12,127 nt of DNA from Phoronis ovalis (GCA_028565635.1 JAOXYB010047547.1:1-12127); one strand, 5' to 3'. Positions 1-7,197 are shown, numbered from the stretch's first letter. The notes: generated by a model from the sequence alone, not told the origin. A program made the numbers and translations.

Positions 1-111
1 AAAAATAAAAACAAAACCTTTTAGTACCGAAATCTTCTCAAAGGTCATCTAAAATACTTCGTTGTAACTCAATACAATCATTTTATAACATTTTTAAATT
101 TTTTCATAATT

Positions 112-143
112 TGACCTTTGACCTTCAAATGACCTTTTGACCG
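112..143 (-). promoter_or_regulatory. Cluster of four nuclear-receptor half-sites (DR1, DR5, DR2 spacing)
   Basis: On the plus strand TGACCT occurs at 112-117, 119-124 and 130-135, and TGACCG at 138-143; on the minus strand these are AGGTCA-type half-sites, all in one orientation. Spacers are 1, 5 and 2 bases, so 112-124 is a perfect DR1 (RXR/HNF4/COUP-TF type), 119-135 a perfect DR5 and 130-143 an imperfect DR2. Sequence identity to the half-site is direct; binding is inference. The cluster lies in a likely repeat tail, so it may simply be repeat sequence. Confidence 0.35.
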
Positions 144-248
144 TAAGGGATGTCATACATCAAGTTCCTAGCTGTAACCGTCTTCGAGGCTTGCTGAAAA
201 TTGGAAGAAAAAGAAGAAGAAAGAAATAGTCATACAAAACCAATAGGC

Positions 249-268
249 TTGCTCCCTTATAGGAGCAA
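249..268. repeat. Terminal hairpin of the repeat tail
   Basis: TTGCTCC (249-255) and GGAGCAA (262-268) form a perfect 7-bp stem with a 6-nt loop CTTATA. With one mismatch the pairing extends about three more pairs outward. It sits just before CCCTAATTA, consistent with an element end. Confidence 0.55.
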
Positions 269-285
269 CCCTAATTATTAACACT

Positions 286-498
286 TTGTGAGCTATCCGA
301 TAGGTCATTGAACCAGTAGTTATTTAGTGCTTTAGTACTTGTGTGGTGTATTTGTGTTTATATGTATATTTAGCACTTCGCTGTCTTAAAAAATTAGAAA
401 AAGCACGTCCGTGAAATCTTGTATTACAGCAACTGCTTATTCTACGGACCTTACCCTTTCATATGTAGCCTAGGATTATTTATTAATTGGGTTTCATT
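286..498. other. AT-rich stretch, nothing recognised
   Basis: No ORF with protein-like composition, no tandem repeat and no strong hairpin was seen here. Confidence 0.5.
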
Positions 499-705
499 TT
501 ACAATCGAAAACGACTGAATCCTCTGCCAACCTTCTTAATTATATTTGTATACAATCTGTCTGTCAAAGCTGGCACGCAAGCGCTGGGTAAGTCATGTTC
601 TCTATACCTGGCTTTCACAAGTTTTAGCAGTTTTAAAAGCATTGGCATGGGAACTTGAAATCCTTCACATTGAGCGTACGTGATATACACTTCTTGACAG
701 GTCCA
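499..705 (-). CDS. Short open patch of unknown nature (possible exon or decayed coding remnant)
   Basis: The minus strand is open for 68 codons between a TAA at 706-708 and the TAA at 499-501. There is no ATG at its 5' end; the first ATGs are internal, around the PMPM segment, so if real it would be an exon or fragment. Composition is more protein-like than the surroundings: a mixed region with two Cys, then a basic leucine-rich segment (LLKLLKLVKARYREHD) that could form an amphipathic helix, and a basic end (GRGFSRFRL). No convincing acceptor was seen just upstream; CTGTCAAG is weak. The overlapping plus-strand ORF 419-658 has less even composition. No family is recognised and chance is a real alternative. 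Confidence 0.2.
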   Translation of the reverse strand, partial: WTCQEVYITYAQCEGFQVPMPMLLKLLKLVKARYREHDLPSACVPALTDRLYTNIIKKVGRGFSRFRL

Positions 706-708
706 TTA

Positions 709-1114
709 TGTTTAGCAGGTTGTTTTATTTCCCATTCGCAATAACTGAATAATATTACATGATATGTTTATGACACATGTACATCAGTTCATACATTTGA
801 ACGACATTTGGATATTTTGTCTCCTAGTCACCATGCATGCATCCAGACCGTACAAGGAATACCAAGGATGTAATATGATGGATTGTTACAGCCAGTACGT
901 ACGTCCTTGGACAAGAGTAAAACACGTTTATGTATTCATAGTGCATTTAGTCCAGTCCTAGCTGTTTGTTGTATACTATAATTAGTTTCAGATGGGGGGT
1001 GAACTTATTAATTTAATTTTGCGAAAAATTATGATATATATGTTGTTAACTTCTGCTCGAACAAATATTAGATAGCACACTCATGATGTTTGCTAACTTG
1101 ATAAAGTTCATTAA
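709..1114. other. AT-rich stretch, nothing recognised
   Basis: It contains one 65-codon plus-strand ORF (764-961) of unconvincing composition, with no splice context and no family resemblance. I see no repeat or regulatory structure here. Confidence 0.45.
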
Positions 1115-1222
1115 ACTCGAGTGGCCTTAAAAAGAGCGGTTATTCACCTTATTCGCCTTCACAGGGTTCATGGTGACTCAGGTGAAGTTCCGAAATTCCA
1201 GTCTGCTTATTGGATAAAGTAA
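1115..1222 (+). CDS. Short open patch containing a candidate 54-nt exon (1165-1218)
   Basis: A plus-strand frame is open for 35 codons from 1115 to a TAA at 1220-1222, in DNA visibly richer in G+C than its flanks. Inside it, a pyrimidine-rich run ending TTCGCCTTCACAG (to 1164) resembles a 3' splice site, and AAA|GTAAGA at 1218/1219 resembles a 5' splice site. The bounded exon, 1165-1218, is 54 nt, is open in only one frame across its full length, and is phase 2 at both ends. It would encode about 17 residues including VHGDSGEVPKFQSAYWI. It could be an internal exon of a plus-strand gene, and its outgoing phase is compatible with a weak acceptor at 3729-3730 ahead of the 3741 exon. No family is recognised; a repeat remnant or chance is possible. 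Confidence 0.25.
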   Translation, partial: TRVALKRAVIHLIRLHRVHGDSGEVPKFQSAYWIK

Positions 1223-1256
1223 GACACGTGATCTATAAGCTACCTGTCGAGACGAA

Positions 1257-1272
1257 CTTGACTGCTGTCAAG
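1257..1272. repeat. Perfect short hairpin at the edge of the tandem array
   Basis: CTTGAC (1257-1262) and GTCAAG (1267-1272) are perfect 6-bp arms around TGCT. The hairpin straddles the left boundary of the tandem repeat and is present only in the first copy, where the sequence reads GTCAAGC instead of GTCTAGC. Confidence 0.6.
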
Positions 1273-1666
1273 CACAAGTTCAGGTTATTGACCTAGAATG
1301 CCCTATTAGTGATCATGCCGCAATGAAATAATCATTTGATCTGATAAAATGCTAGATAAATTTATGTACAGTGCGGGTCTTATAGGTGTTATACATACTG
1401 CTGTCTAGCACAAGTTCAGGTTATTGACCTAGAATGCCCTATTAGCGATCATGCAGCAATGAAATGATCATTTGATCTGATACAATGCTAGATACATTTA
1501 TGTTACAGTGTGGATTTTATAGGTGTTACATACTGCTGTCTAGCACAAGTTCAGGTTATTGACCTAGAATGCCCTATTAGCGATCATGCAGCAATGAAAT
1601 GATCATTTGATCTGATACAATGCTAGATAAATTTATGTTACAGTGTGGATTTTATAGGTGTTACAC
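1261..1666 (+). repeat. Three-copy tandem repeat, 135-136 bp unit
   Basis: Copies are 1261-1396 (136 bp), 1397-1531 (135 bp) and 1532-1666 (135 bp), each starting ACTGCTGTC. Copies 2 and 3 differ at only two positions by my alignment, one of them the last base. Copy 1 differs from copy 2 at about nine substitutions plus indels of 1 and 2 nt. Copies 2 and 3 therefore arose by a recent duplication or were homogenised, while copy 1 is older. Each unit contains AGGTTATTGACCT (1282-1294, 1418-1430, 1553-1565); copies 2 and 3 also carry the perfect palindrome AAATGATCATTT. Sequence on either side does not continue the unit. No coding frame is conserved. It may be a small satellite array or the core of a non-autonomous element. 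Confidence 0.95.
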
Positions 1667-2540
1667 ACTTCAATTTAAATATATTTATACTATTAGGTTT
1701 TATTCTGATAATGCTACCATTAATTAAGTTAAAATATAAATTTAATTCATCGCTTAAATGTTTAAGTTTGTGACTAAATATTTTTCTTACTAAATCATTT
1801 TAGACTTGTAATTTCAGTTCAGTGATTGTTGACGTAGCAGATGAAATTTTATAATTATGTAATTTTTTGTTGTAATTCTTAGACGAAACAGTACAAAGCA
1901 TATACTATTACTGACCAGCATGTTTCTTGTGTCTAAGACTTATAGTTAATTCTATATCAAATTGCCTTTTGTAAATTAAATTACTCTAATTTTACAGAAG
2001 TTCTTATTTATATATATCTGACCAAATTAAACTATTTAGGTGTACCCGCATGGCGTGGGTCTTTGTTTTTGCGTAGTTTAAAAATAGTTCCAGGGCCAAT
2101 TTTAGTGTTCCTAATCAGCTGGTTGACATATAACCTTTTTAAACAGAAGCAAAATTCAAAACATACACAGTAATCCATCATTGATAATACAGTTTCAACA
2201 TTACTTAAAAGGTTTGGTGGGTTTCTCATAAATTTTCAATTATGTAGCACCTAAAATAAGGTAACATTAATGACATTTGATTAATCCAAAAAAAGTTGCT
2301 AATTTAAATCAACTTCTCCATGTGAACATTTTTTAAATATATAAAAGTGATACAGTATGTCATGGCAAAAAAGAGTCCCAAAATGCATCGGATGGTAGGA
2401 AATAACACCAAATATTCGAAATATTTTAGCGGCCTGCCCCGGGACACCTAGTTTTGCTCTCACCCTATATATATAGGTACTCGTCTAAAATATCCAAATG
2501 TGCCCCTAAATGATCATTTTCCTCTGAGATAGAGACAATT
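1667..2540. other. AT-rich stretch with one weak minus-strand ORF
   Basis: Most of this is low-complexity AT-rich DNA. The minus strand has a 65-codon ORF with an ATG (2032-2229), Cys-rich in the middle and basic at the C-terminus, without recognisable motifs or splice context; I do not call it a gene. CCTATATATATAGG (2464-2477) is a perfect 14-bp palindrome, and the bases just before it (2430-2450) form a small GC-rich island. Confidence 0.45.
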
Positions 2541-2561
2541 ACATATCCTGCTAGAATGTGA

Positions 2562-2642
2562 GCAGATGAGAATGAGAAAAATGTCAACTCAAAATCTGAT
2601 TCAGATGATGAAGACTTCGCATATATGTACATACCGTGCTAG
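2562..2642 (+). CDS. Tiny acidic open patch, possible exon fragment
   Basis: Immediately after an in-frame TGA, 26 codons are open to the TAG at 2640-2642, reading ADENEKNVNSKSDSDDEDF and then AYMYIPC. The run of Asp, Glu and Ser looks like an acidic intrinsically disordered protein segment rather than random AT-rich translation. AATGTGAGCAG just upstream could serve as an acceptor but lacks a good pyrimidine tract. There is no start codon. Acidic serine-rich N-termini are common in transposases and chromatin proteins, but that gives no specific identity. Chance is quite possible at this length. Confidence 0.15.
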   Translation, partial: ADENEKNVNSKSDSDDEDFAYMYIPC

Positions 2643-3710
2643 TCTCGTGATAGAGATCAAAATTGATATCAAGAAAAGGAGGTGTCTAGAAAACATGAAA
2701 GGGTTTTATTTTTTACACGCAGTGGCTGTGTCACAAAACTTAATTGCCAGCGAGTTTCACTTTGTGATTTAACTGACCTTAACTTATAGCATTAATGATT
2801 AAATGACAATACATATTTCTTTAATTAATTTAAACCAAAACCTTGGACACAAATGTATGCCTGTGTATGTTTTAGTGTTGTACACATTTAATAATTAAAT
2901 GAATCACGTATAATATATATTTTGAATGGCAAGTTTTTTATGGTTATTGATGAAGGGATTTTTATTTTTGGCCCTCATGGGAGGGTCATTTTCATCTTTG
3001 AAATTCCTGACATTTTGAAATCATATTCCTCCCCCCTCCCGAAGTAATATTTAACCAGTCTCTTAGAAAGAATTAACGACAATATGTACTTTTAGTCGCA
3101 TTTGTTATTGATTTTTCTCATGTTTATTTTGTTTCTTTGTGTTGTGTATAGTTTTGTTATAAAGCCTAAACGAATTTAACAGACACTGAATTATATAAAT
3201 ATATATTTTATGAATTTCATCAAATGAAATGGATTTTTCCTTTTACGCTATTGTTATTCGATACACTAAAAATTATATGGGTTCATTGTCCTAATCCGGT
3301 TCTAATAAATAGCAAAACGAATAATACATCGCTTAGGTAACCACAAACTGGTAAAACTTTCAAAAAATACTTGTATAAAATTAAATATGTGTTTAAATTA
3401 CAAATGATGTTGTTTGTAGCTTATCTTTAAGCTAGGTATCTGCTATAAAGCCTTCGATCGAAGTTTAACAACGTATAATTTCTTTAAGGTCACTGAACCA
3501 ATTAAATACTGTATAGGTCGATAACCTTTTGCTTCAGACTGACTCAACAATAAGATAGGACATTGACCGTCTTAAAAAAAAATGTATTTTAGTAGTTTAA
3601 ACATCTATTTACATCTTAACGCTTTCAAGCACAGGTTGCTCTTTATGATTTTTCCATTTGAACAACTGTTCTACTGGCATCATTTGTAAGCATATAAGTA
3701 AGTAACTAAG
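2643..3710. other. AT-rich stretch with small hairpin and pyrimidine run
   Basis: No gene is supported. CCCTC (2972-2976) and GAGGG (2981-2985) form a 5-bp stem around ATGG, and a CCTCCCCCCTCCC run about 50 bases downstream could pair with the same G-rich strand. The 67-codon minus-strand ORF at 3609-3812 runs antisense to the better plus-strand exon candidate and is disregarded. Repeated TAAG and TAAC words lie at 3687-3714. Confidence 0.45.
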
Positions 3711-3740
3711 TAAGGAAACAATACGTACAGTACAAGCTGC

Positions 3741-3852
3741 ATGAGTCAAAGTCAGAAAGAAAAATTGGATCACGAAAACCATTCGGATAAAAACATGCCG
3801 GATGTTGTACAAAACCCGGATACTACTCCTGAATACGACTTCTTCTCCATAG
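3741..3852 (+). CDS. Candidate first coding exon of an unidentified gene
   Basis: ATG at 3741 is the first in-frame ATG after a TAA at 3711-3713. It opens 37 codons, then ATAG|GTAAAGT, a plausible 5' splice site after 3852 (phase 1). Without splicing the frame stops at TAA 3864-3866, giving 41 residues. The peptide begins MSQSQKEKLDHENHSDKNMP, continues with DVVQNPDTTPEYDFFSI, and is hydrophilic and charged, with no signal peptide or membrane segment. It looks like a disordered cytoplasmic N-terminus. Codon composition is much less A+T-biased than the flanks. A TATA-like ATATAAG lies at 3692-3698, which would place a start site between it and the ATG; this is speculative. A weak acceptor (TACGTACAG, ending 3730) could instead make it an internal exon. 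The family is not recognised. Confidence 0.4.
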
Positions 3853-4142
3853 GTAAAGTAACGTAAATACTTAAATGTTCATACTTTTTGATATTTGATA
3901 TTCAAAACCCCAGGATTCATATATATTATATAATATTCTGCAATCTCTACAATCTCCACCTATTACAGTTGTCGTAAGCCTTGCATGATACATTACTGCA
4001 TCATAAGTTATCGTTCTTCATGGGAATTACGTGAATCCTTAGAACTAGATCCATCGTTAATATGTCGTTACTAATTATACTTGCTAATGTACCTGTCAAT
4101 CATTTTCCACTTGCCAGTATTTAGGTAATTCTACGAAATAGC

Positions 4143-4160
4143 TGCCCGAGATACTGGGCA
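4143..4160. repeat. Short hairpin TGCCC/GGGCA
   Basis: TGCCC (4143-4147) and GGGCA (4156-4160) are perfect 5-bp arms around an 8-nt loop. This is a minor structure in AT-rich DNA. Confidence 0.35.
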
Positions 4161-4458
4161 CCAAACTTCAAAATATCAGTCGTTGCAACCACTATCTACC
4201 AGTATTGCAGTATCATATGGAAGATTATATGATTTAGGAGAATGCTTAGCTAAATGAAGGAGTTTGCTATTAGGAGTTGAATATATCTGTTGAAAAAATC
4301 TTCGGGTTAAACAAATGAATCTGGATCATAAAGGTTCGATTGTATCTATATTAGGCACCTTCCTTCATAACATGAGCCTTCAAAATAAAATAGGCGAAGG
4401 GCGCGTTTTTGAGTGATTTCTAACTTGACCATTAGACCAGTGTCAAAGAAAATTAAAT

Positions 4459-4601
4459 TGATATACTTGCTTATAATTAAGGGTCACCATTTTGGCAGAA
4501 TTTTGCATGAATAGAGCTTGAATTTAAATATACGTCATAGAATTTTGAAAAAATAAGTAGGTTTGCACCTACATTTAATTGTCCTTAATCAAATTATATC
4601 A
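4459..4601. repeat. Imperfect inverted repeat bounding about 143 bp (possible tiny MITE)
   Basis: The left end has TGATATA (4459-4465) and ATTAAGG (4476-4482). The right end has the inverted counterparts CCTTAAT (4583-4589) and TATATCA (4595-4601), so the same two words occur in order at both ends with different spacing. A perfect hairpin GTAGGT-TTGC-ACCTAC (4557-4572) lies between. No flanking duplication is obvious. In AT-rich DNA such matches can arise by chance. Confidence 0.25.
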
Positions 4602-4685
4602 GATCCTTAATTTCTACTAGCCTCGGTTTCTTGATTTTTTATTCATAAAAATGGACTTGACAGACACATGTAAAAGTTCCCGCAG

Positions 4686-4700
4686 TAGCGCCCTCTGCAC
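4686..4700 (-). promoter_or_regulatory. CTCF-like motif core
   Basis: The minus strand reads GTGCAGAGGGCGCTA, containing AGAGGGCGCTA, which fits the core of the bilaterian CTCF motif (AGRKGGCGCTR). It stands out as a GC-rich island in AT-rich DNA. Only the core matches well; the upstream CCA is absent. It also lies in a region that may be repeat-derived, so function is uncertain. Confidence 0.3.
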
Positions 4701-5475
4701 TACCTGTACGCCACCTTAACTAGGGTTTGTAATTGTTGCGTATGTACCCTGGCCTCTTGTCCTCTTTCCGAAACTGCCACATTCCCACTTAAGTAAAAAT
4801 AATTTTTGATCAACTTATTTTGTTTTTATTAATTGCTGAAAAATCTCAGTCTCGGATAGGGTATCAATTTCGGCAAAGGTCTTGCTTATTAATAAAGACT
4901 TTATTTTCTACACCTGCTCAACCACTTGTTCTCATTAACGAACATGCTCACCCACATTTTCTTTGAATGGCCCCTCTGGATCTGTGTTCCTGAATATAAT
5001 CTGTTCCCCCAAATTAACTAAGTTAGCTAGCAAACCTGAAATAATTTGTCCAGCTGAAAACAATTGGCTGCATTTCCTTGACGTGCATTTATTTCTTCAA
5101 ATTTCAACTGGCAAATAGACTTTTTGCCTAATATTAAGCTCTTAGTGACTAATGAATTTAAACAAAAATCCGGCTTGCTGGTGTATGAAGAACAATATAT
5201 GACTTTCAAAGCAACACCACCGATTTATTTTTGCACAAAATATTGAGTGTTTCTGATTGATATTATATGAACTGGGTGGAACCTATGTGGTACTCAGTAA
5301 CCTCACAGTTTCTATTGTAAGTGCTTAAAGAAAACGTACAAGCAACCATATTGGTTGTCGAATAACTTAATGAGTTGTTAATTGACCAAATAACACGAAC
5401 TTTTCAGGAGAGGTTTAAGACAGAATGTCTTATCGTTTAGTAAAAAATATTACAAATTTTAGTCACGTTCCAATG

Positions 5476-5513
5476 GTGGCACTAGAAACATCTCTATAGT
5501 ATTATAGCGCCAC
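5476..5513. repeat. Inverted pair of GTGGCRCTA words
   Basis: GTGGCACTA on the plus strand (5476-5484) faces TAGCGCCAC (5505-5513), the inverse of GTGGCGCTA, with 8 of 9 positions matching. Both resemble the 3' half of the CTCF core and point toward each other across 20 bp. This may be a small stem or a pair of protein sites; the evidence is sequence only. Confidence 0.3.
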
Positions 5514-5674
5514 ATAGAACTGTGCAGGTGCAATTTTACCAGTTAGGGCAAATAAACCTGTTGTTGTGGTGAAGTATCATCAAATTTCTCAAGTTATATG
5601 CAAGGTGCAGGTTTGAAAATTTTCACACAGGCAAATAAGGTATTGGAGAAAAGATATTTTGACACAGTGATGAC

Positions 5675-5699
5675 AAATAAAGTAAAAGCTACTTTATTT
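5675..5699. repeat. Perfect 10-bp hairpin with 5-nt loop
   Basis: AAATAAAGTA (5675-5684), loop AAAGC, TACTTTATTT (5690-5699). This is a perfect stem, though AT-rich and so not very stable. It directly precedes the CAG of an acceptor-like site, so it would sequester that site in RNA. Confidence 0.6.
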
Positions 5700-6279
5700 C
5701 AGTGTATGCCTTTGTTCATGGTGTTAACAATCACAATGGACGGATTTTATGAAAACGGGTCAAGTTGGTTTTGAAATTTTAACAGGGCTCACTGCCGTTG
5801 ATGACATGATCGAGTAAAATTAAATATTAGAAATTATTAAGACACTTATGGAGAATAACTGTTTATGGCTTGCTTCATTTTTTCTTACTTTTTCATTGTA
5901 AAACATTTACGTATATGAATAATCAGGGTTCTCAGTGATATCACGAGAGACTGGACATATTGACAACCGACAGATTTTTGAAGGAGTAAAATTAGAATTA
6001 AAATATCTGGTTTAAAGAATTAATCATATATTGGAAAAACCAAAAATAAAATTACATTTCAACCATTTTAGGTTAATTGCATGAACAAAATCAAAATTTT
6101 AATCACTGTGTTGTTACGAGCGGACACGTGAAATATAAATAAAATGCTTTTTCTAGATATAATCAGAATTCCAAAACGGGGAGTACTATGAAAACAAAGT
6201 TACAAAAAAGTAAACACATGTATTAACGTTTAATAGTATGGGGCATATATATCAATCATTTCTCTTTTTTTATTTTTAG

Positions 6280-6319
6280 GCGTTTTATCATGGAAGGTAC
6301 ATTTCAAAAATGGTACCAG
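6280..6319 (+). CDS. Candidate 40-nt second exon of the 3741 gene
   Basis: A strong pyrimidine tract and AG (TCTCTTTTTTTATTTTTAG, ending 6279) precede 40 nt that end in ACCAG|GTAAATG, a good donor. Joined to the phase-1 exon ending at 3852, the frame stays open and reads G, VLSWKVHFKNGT, then two bases of a split codon. All three frames are open across the 40 nt, so frame compatibility is weak support; the splice signals are the main evidence. Read unspliced in another frame the segment gives FQKWYQVNGILDI, which loosely resembles the conserved W..GI patch of the LINE remnant just downstream, so it may be repeat sequence. No third exon was found. Confidence 0.3.
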
Positions 6320-6379
6320 GTAAATGGAATCCTTGATATATGTATATAATTTAAAACAATAATAATAACAGTAGCCAAA

Positions 6380-6391
6380 GGCATATATGCC
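6380..6391. repeat. Perfect palindrome GGCATATATGCC
   Basis: A 12-bp perfect palindrome, preceded by a short AAT run (6357-6371). Nothing around it indicates a function. Confidence 0.5.
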
Positions 6392-6473
6392 AAATTTTGA
6401 TATACATGTGAAAAGAATAAGTTCTGCAGATTAAAATGAAAATTGGATAATTATTTTGTTAGATCCTTTTTAA

Positions 6474-6834
6474 AATATAGGGAAAAAATTAATATTTGAA
6501 TGCAGTTATGATACAAAACACCTAAAAATGAAAGATACACCAACATTTGATGTAAAAATACTTGACGTTTGGAGTGAAATTCTGCAATTTTTCCTGAAAA
6601 CATACATGAAATCAACACATAGATACTATGGAATAACAGGATCATATTAAAAATGATATATTTTATAACAAATGGCACAATGCAGGTATTAATCGTATTA
6701 AAGACCTCGCAAACATTACCGACAAATTCCTACCCATTTTAAAATTAAAAAATATTAACTTCTCACGAAATTTCTTAGAATACGAATCTTTAAAAAAATC
6801 AATTCGAAAATATTGGCTCAATATTCTAAAATAA
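6474..6834 (+). pseudogene. Decayed LINE reverse-transcriptase ORF, C-terminal fragment
   Basis: Two overlapping plus-strand frames give one recognisable protein remnant. The first, open 6474-6647, contains LKMKDTPTF and then LDVWSEILQFF (from 6561), like the FW.DVL..W block near the C-terminus of many aquatic-invertebrate LINE ORF2 proteins. The second, open 6637-6831 and closed by TAA 6832-6834, reads IFYNKWHNAGINRIKDL (from 6658), then a spacer and NFLEYESLKKSIRKYW (from 6769). That is the usual ...IFYK.W...GI..I.DL....NFL.Y..L..AI...W pattern that follows. The frame change near 6637-6650 is a frameshift, so the copy is dead. No reverse-transcriptase catalytic motif is present; this is a 5'-truncated or eroded copy. 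I recall the pattern from L1/Tx1-like elements of molluscs and fish, but the clade is uncertain. The minus-strand ORFs 6451-6678 and 6663-6893 are antisense shadows of it. Confidence 0.6.
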
Positions 6835-6945
6835 AATGGAGATACTACTAGTAATGCTGAAGCATAATCATTAGTTAACGAAATCTCCAGCAAATATATA
6901 TTTATAACGTGAATTGGACATGAATGAGGGTTCTAAGGGGGTTTC

Positions 6946-7197
6946 GCGAGCATTGAGATCTGTTAAATCCGAGCAGCTAGCATTGCCTTGGTGTGCTAAG
7001 TCCCAGCAGCGAGCATTGTCTTTTGGTGACCATTTTTAAAAAAAATTTCTTTGTTTTCTATTTTCTTTTGCCGACTATTTGTTTTGCTTGTCGATTTTGT
7101 TAGTGGCCGTTTTTTTTGGTTGTCGATTTTTTTGGACCGTTTTTTTTCTTGTGAATTGCGAGCACCGAGCATTGCCAATTTTTAAGTGCGAGCATTG
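6946..7197 (+). repeat. Five dispersed copies of a GCGAGCATTG word
   Basis: The word occurs at 6946-6955, 6976-6985 (GCTAGCATTG), 7009-7018, 7165-7174 (CCGAGCATTG) and 7188-7197, all in the same orientation and only within the 295-bp element. The last copy sits in GTGCGAGCATTGCAC, a short hairpin. Partial copies (GCGAGCA at 7158-7164, CCGAGCAG at 6969-6976) also occur. Subterminal clusters of one short word at both ends of a DNA transposon are typical transposase-binding sites. Confidence 0.7.
7088..7150 (+). repeat. T-rich tandem duplicate, unit about 31 bp
   Basis: TTGTCGATTTT recurs at 7088-7098 and 7120-7130, and CCGTTTTTTTT at 7107-7117 and 7137-7147, so a unit of about 30-32 bp is present twice, the second shortened by about 2 bp. 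It forms the core of the 295-bp element. Confidence 0.7.

Larger units (their letters stand above)
1..285 (+). repeat. 3' tail of an unidentified dispersed repeat (probable)
   Basis: The stretch has several features of the end of an interspersed element: a cluster of TGACCT words (112-143), a purine-only AAG-rich run (204-225), a short A-rich stretch, then a compact hairpin (249-268) followed directly by CCCTAATTA. A hairpin close to a CTAA end is reminiscent of the 3' end of a Helitron, but the hairpin is only 2 bases from CTAA, closer than the usual ten or so, so a LINE or SINE tail is equally possible. The left boundary is outside the window. The family is not identified; the call rests on layout and on recollection of similar tails in bivalve genomes. 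Confidence 0.35.
3853..6279 (+). other. Putative intron 1 of the 3741 gene; mostly AT-rich
   Basis: If the exons at 3741-3852 and 6280-6319 are joined, this 2,427-bp segment is an intron beginning GTAAAGT and ending TTTTTAG. It holds small inverted repeats and CTCF-like motif cores (listed separately) and short open patches on both strands that I cannot assign: minus 4901-5017 (38 codons, no start), minus 5027-5209 (60 codons) and plus 5700-5746, which follows an acceptor-like CTACTTTATTTCAG. That last site is an alternative second exon: joined to 3852 it would add about 16 codons and reach a TGA. Confidence 0.3.

Noticed and set aside
419-658. 79-codon plus-strand ORF
   Set aside because: Composition looks like translated AT-rich DNA, no motifs, and the overlapping minus-strand frame looks better. 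GTAAGT at 588 follows no credible exon.
764-961. 65-codon plus-strand ORF with ATG
   Set aside because: No recognisable domain, no splice context, and repeated palindromic words (GTACGTACGT, CATGCATGCAT) explain part of it.
1261-1666. CRISPR array
   Set aside because: The 135-bp units are contiguous with no unique spacers between short repeats, and the DNA is eukaryotic in character.
2677-2682. AGGAGG as a ribosome binding site
   Set aside because: No suitable start follows at the right distance and the window does not have bacterial gene organisation.
3490-3560. Similarity of GGTCACTGAACCAATTAAATAC to GGTCATTGAACCAGTAG near 302
   Set aside because: The match covers only about 15 bases with mismatches and does not extend, so a shared repeat is not supported.
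4332-4342. tRNA or SINE B-box (GGTTCGATTGT)
   Set aside because: Last two bases of the B-box do not fit and no A-box or cloverleaf can be drawn around it.
5060-5125. Plus-strand reading WLHFLDVHLFLQISTGK as a Penelope-type reverse transcriptase fragment
   Set aside because: Only FLDV and a weak ST match; the diagnostic LY.KPTD that should follow is missing in all frames.
6451-6893. Two overlapping minus-strand ORFs, 75 and 76 codons
   Set aside because: They are antisense to the LINE remnant, whose plus-strand reading has a recognisable conserved pattern.
6996-7178. 60-codon lysine-rich minus-strand ORF
   Set aside because: It is the antisense of poly-T runs inside the 295-bp mobile element.
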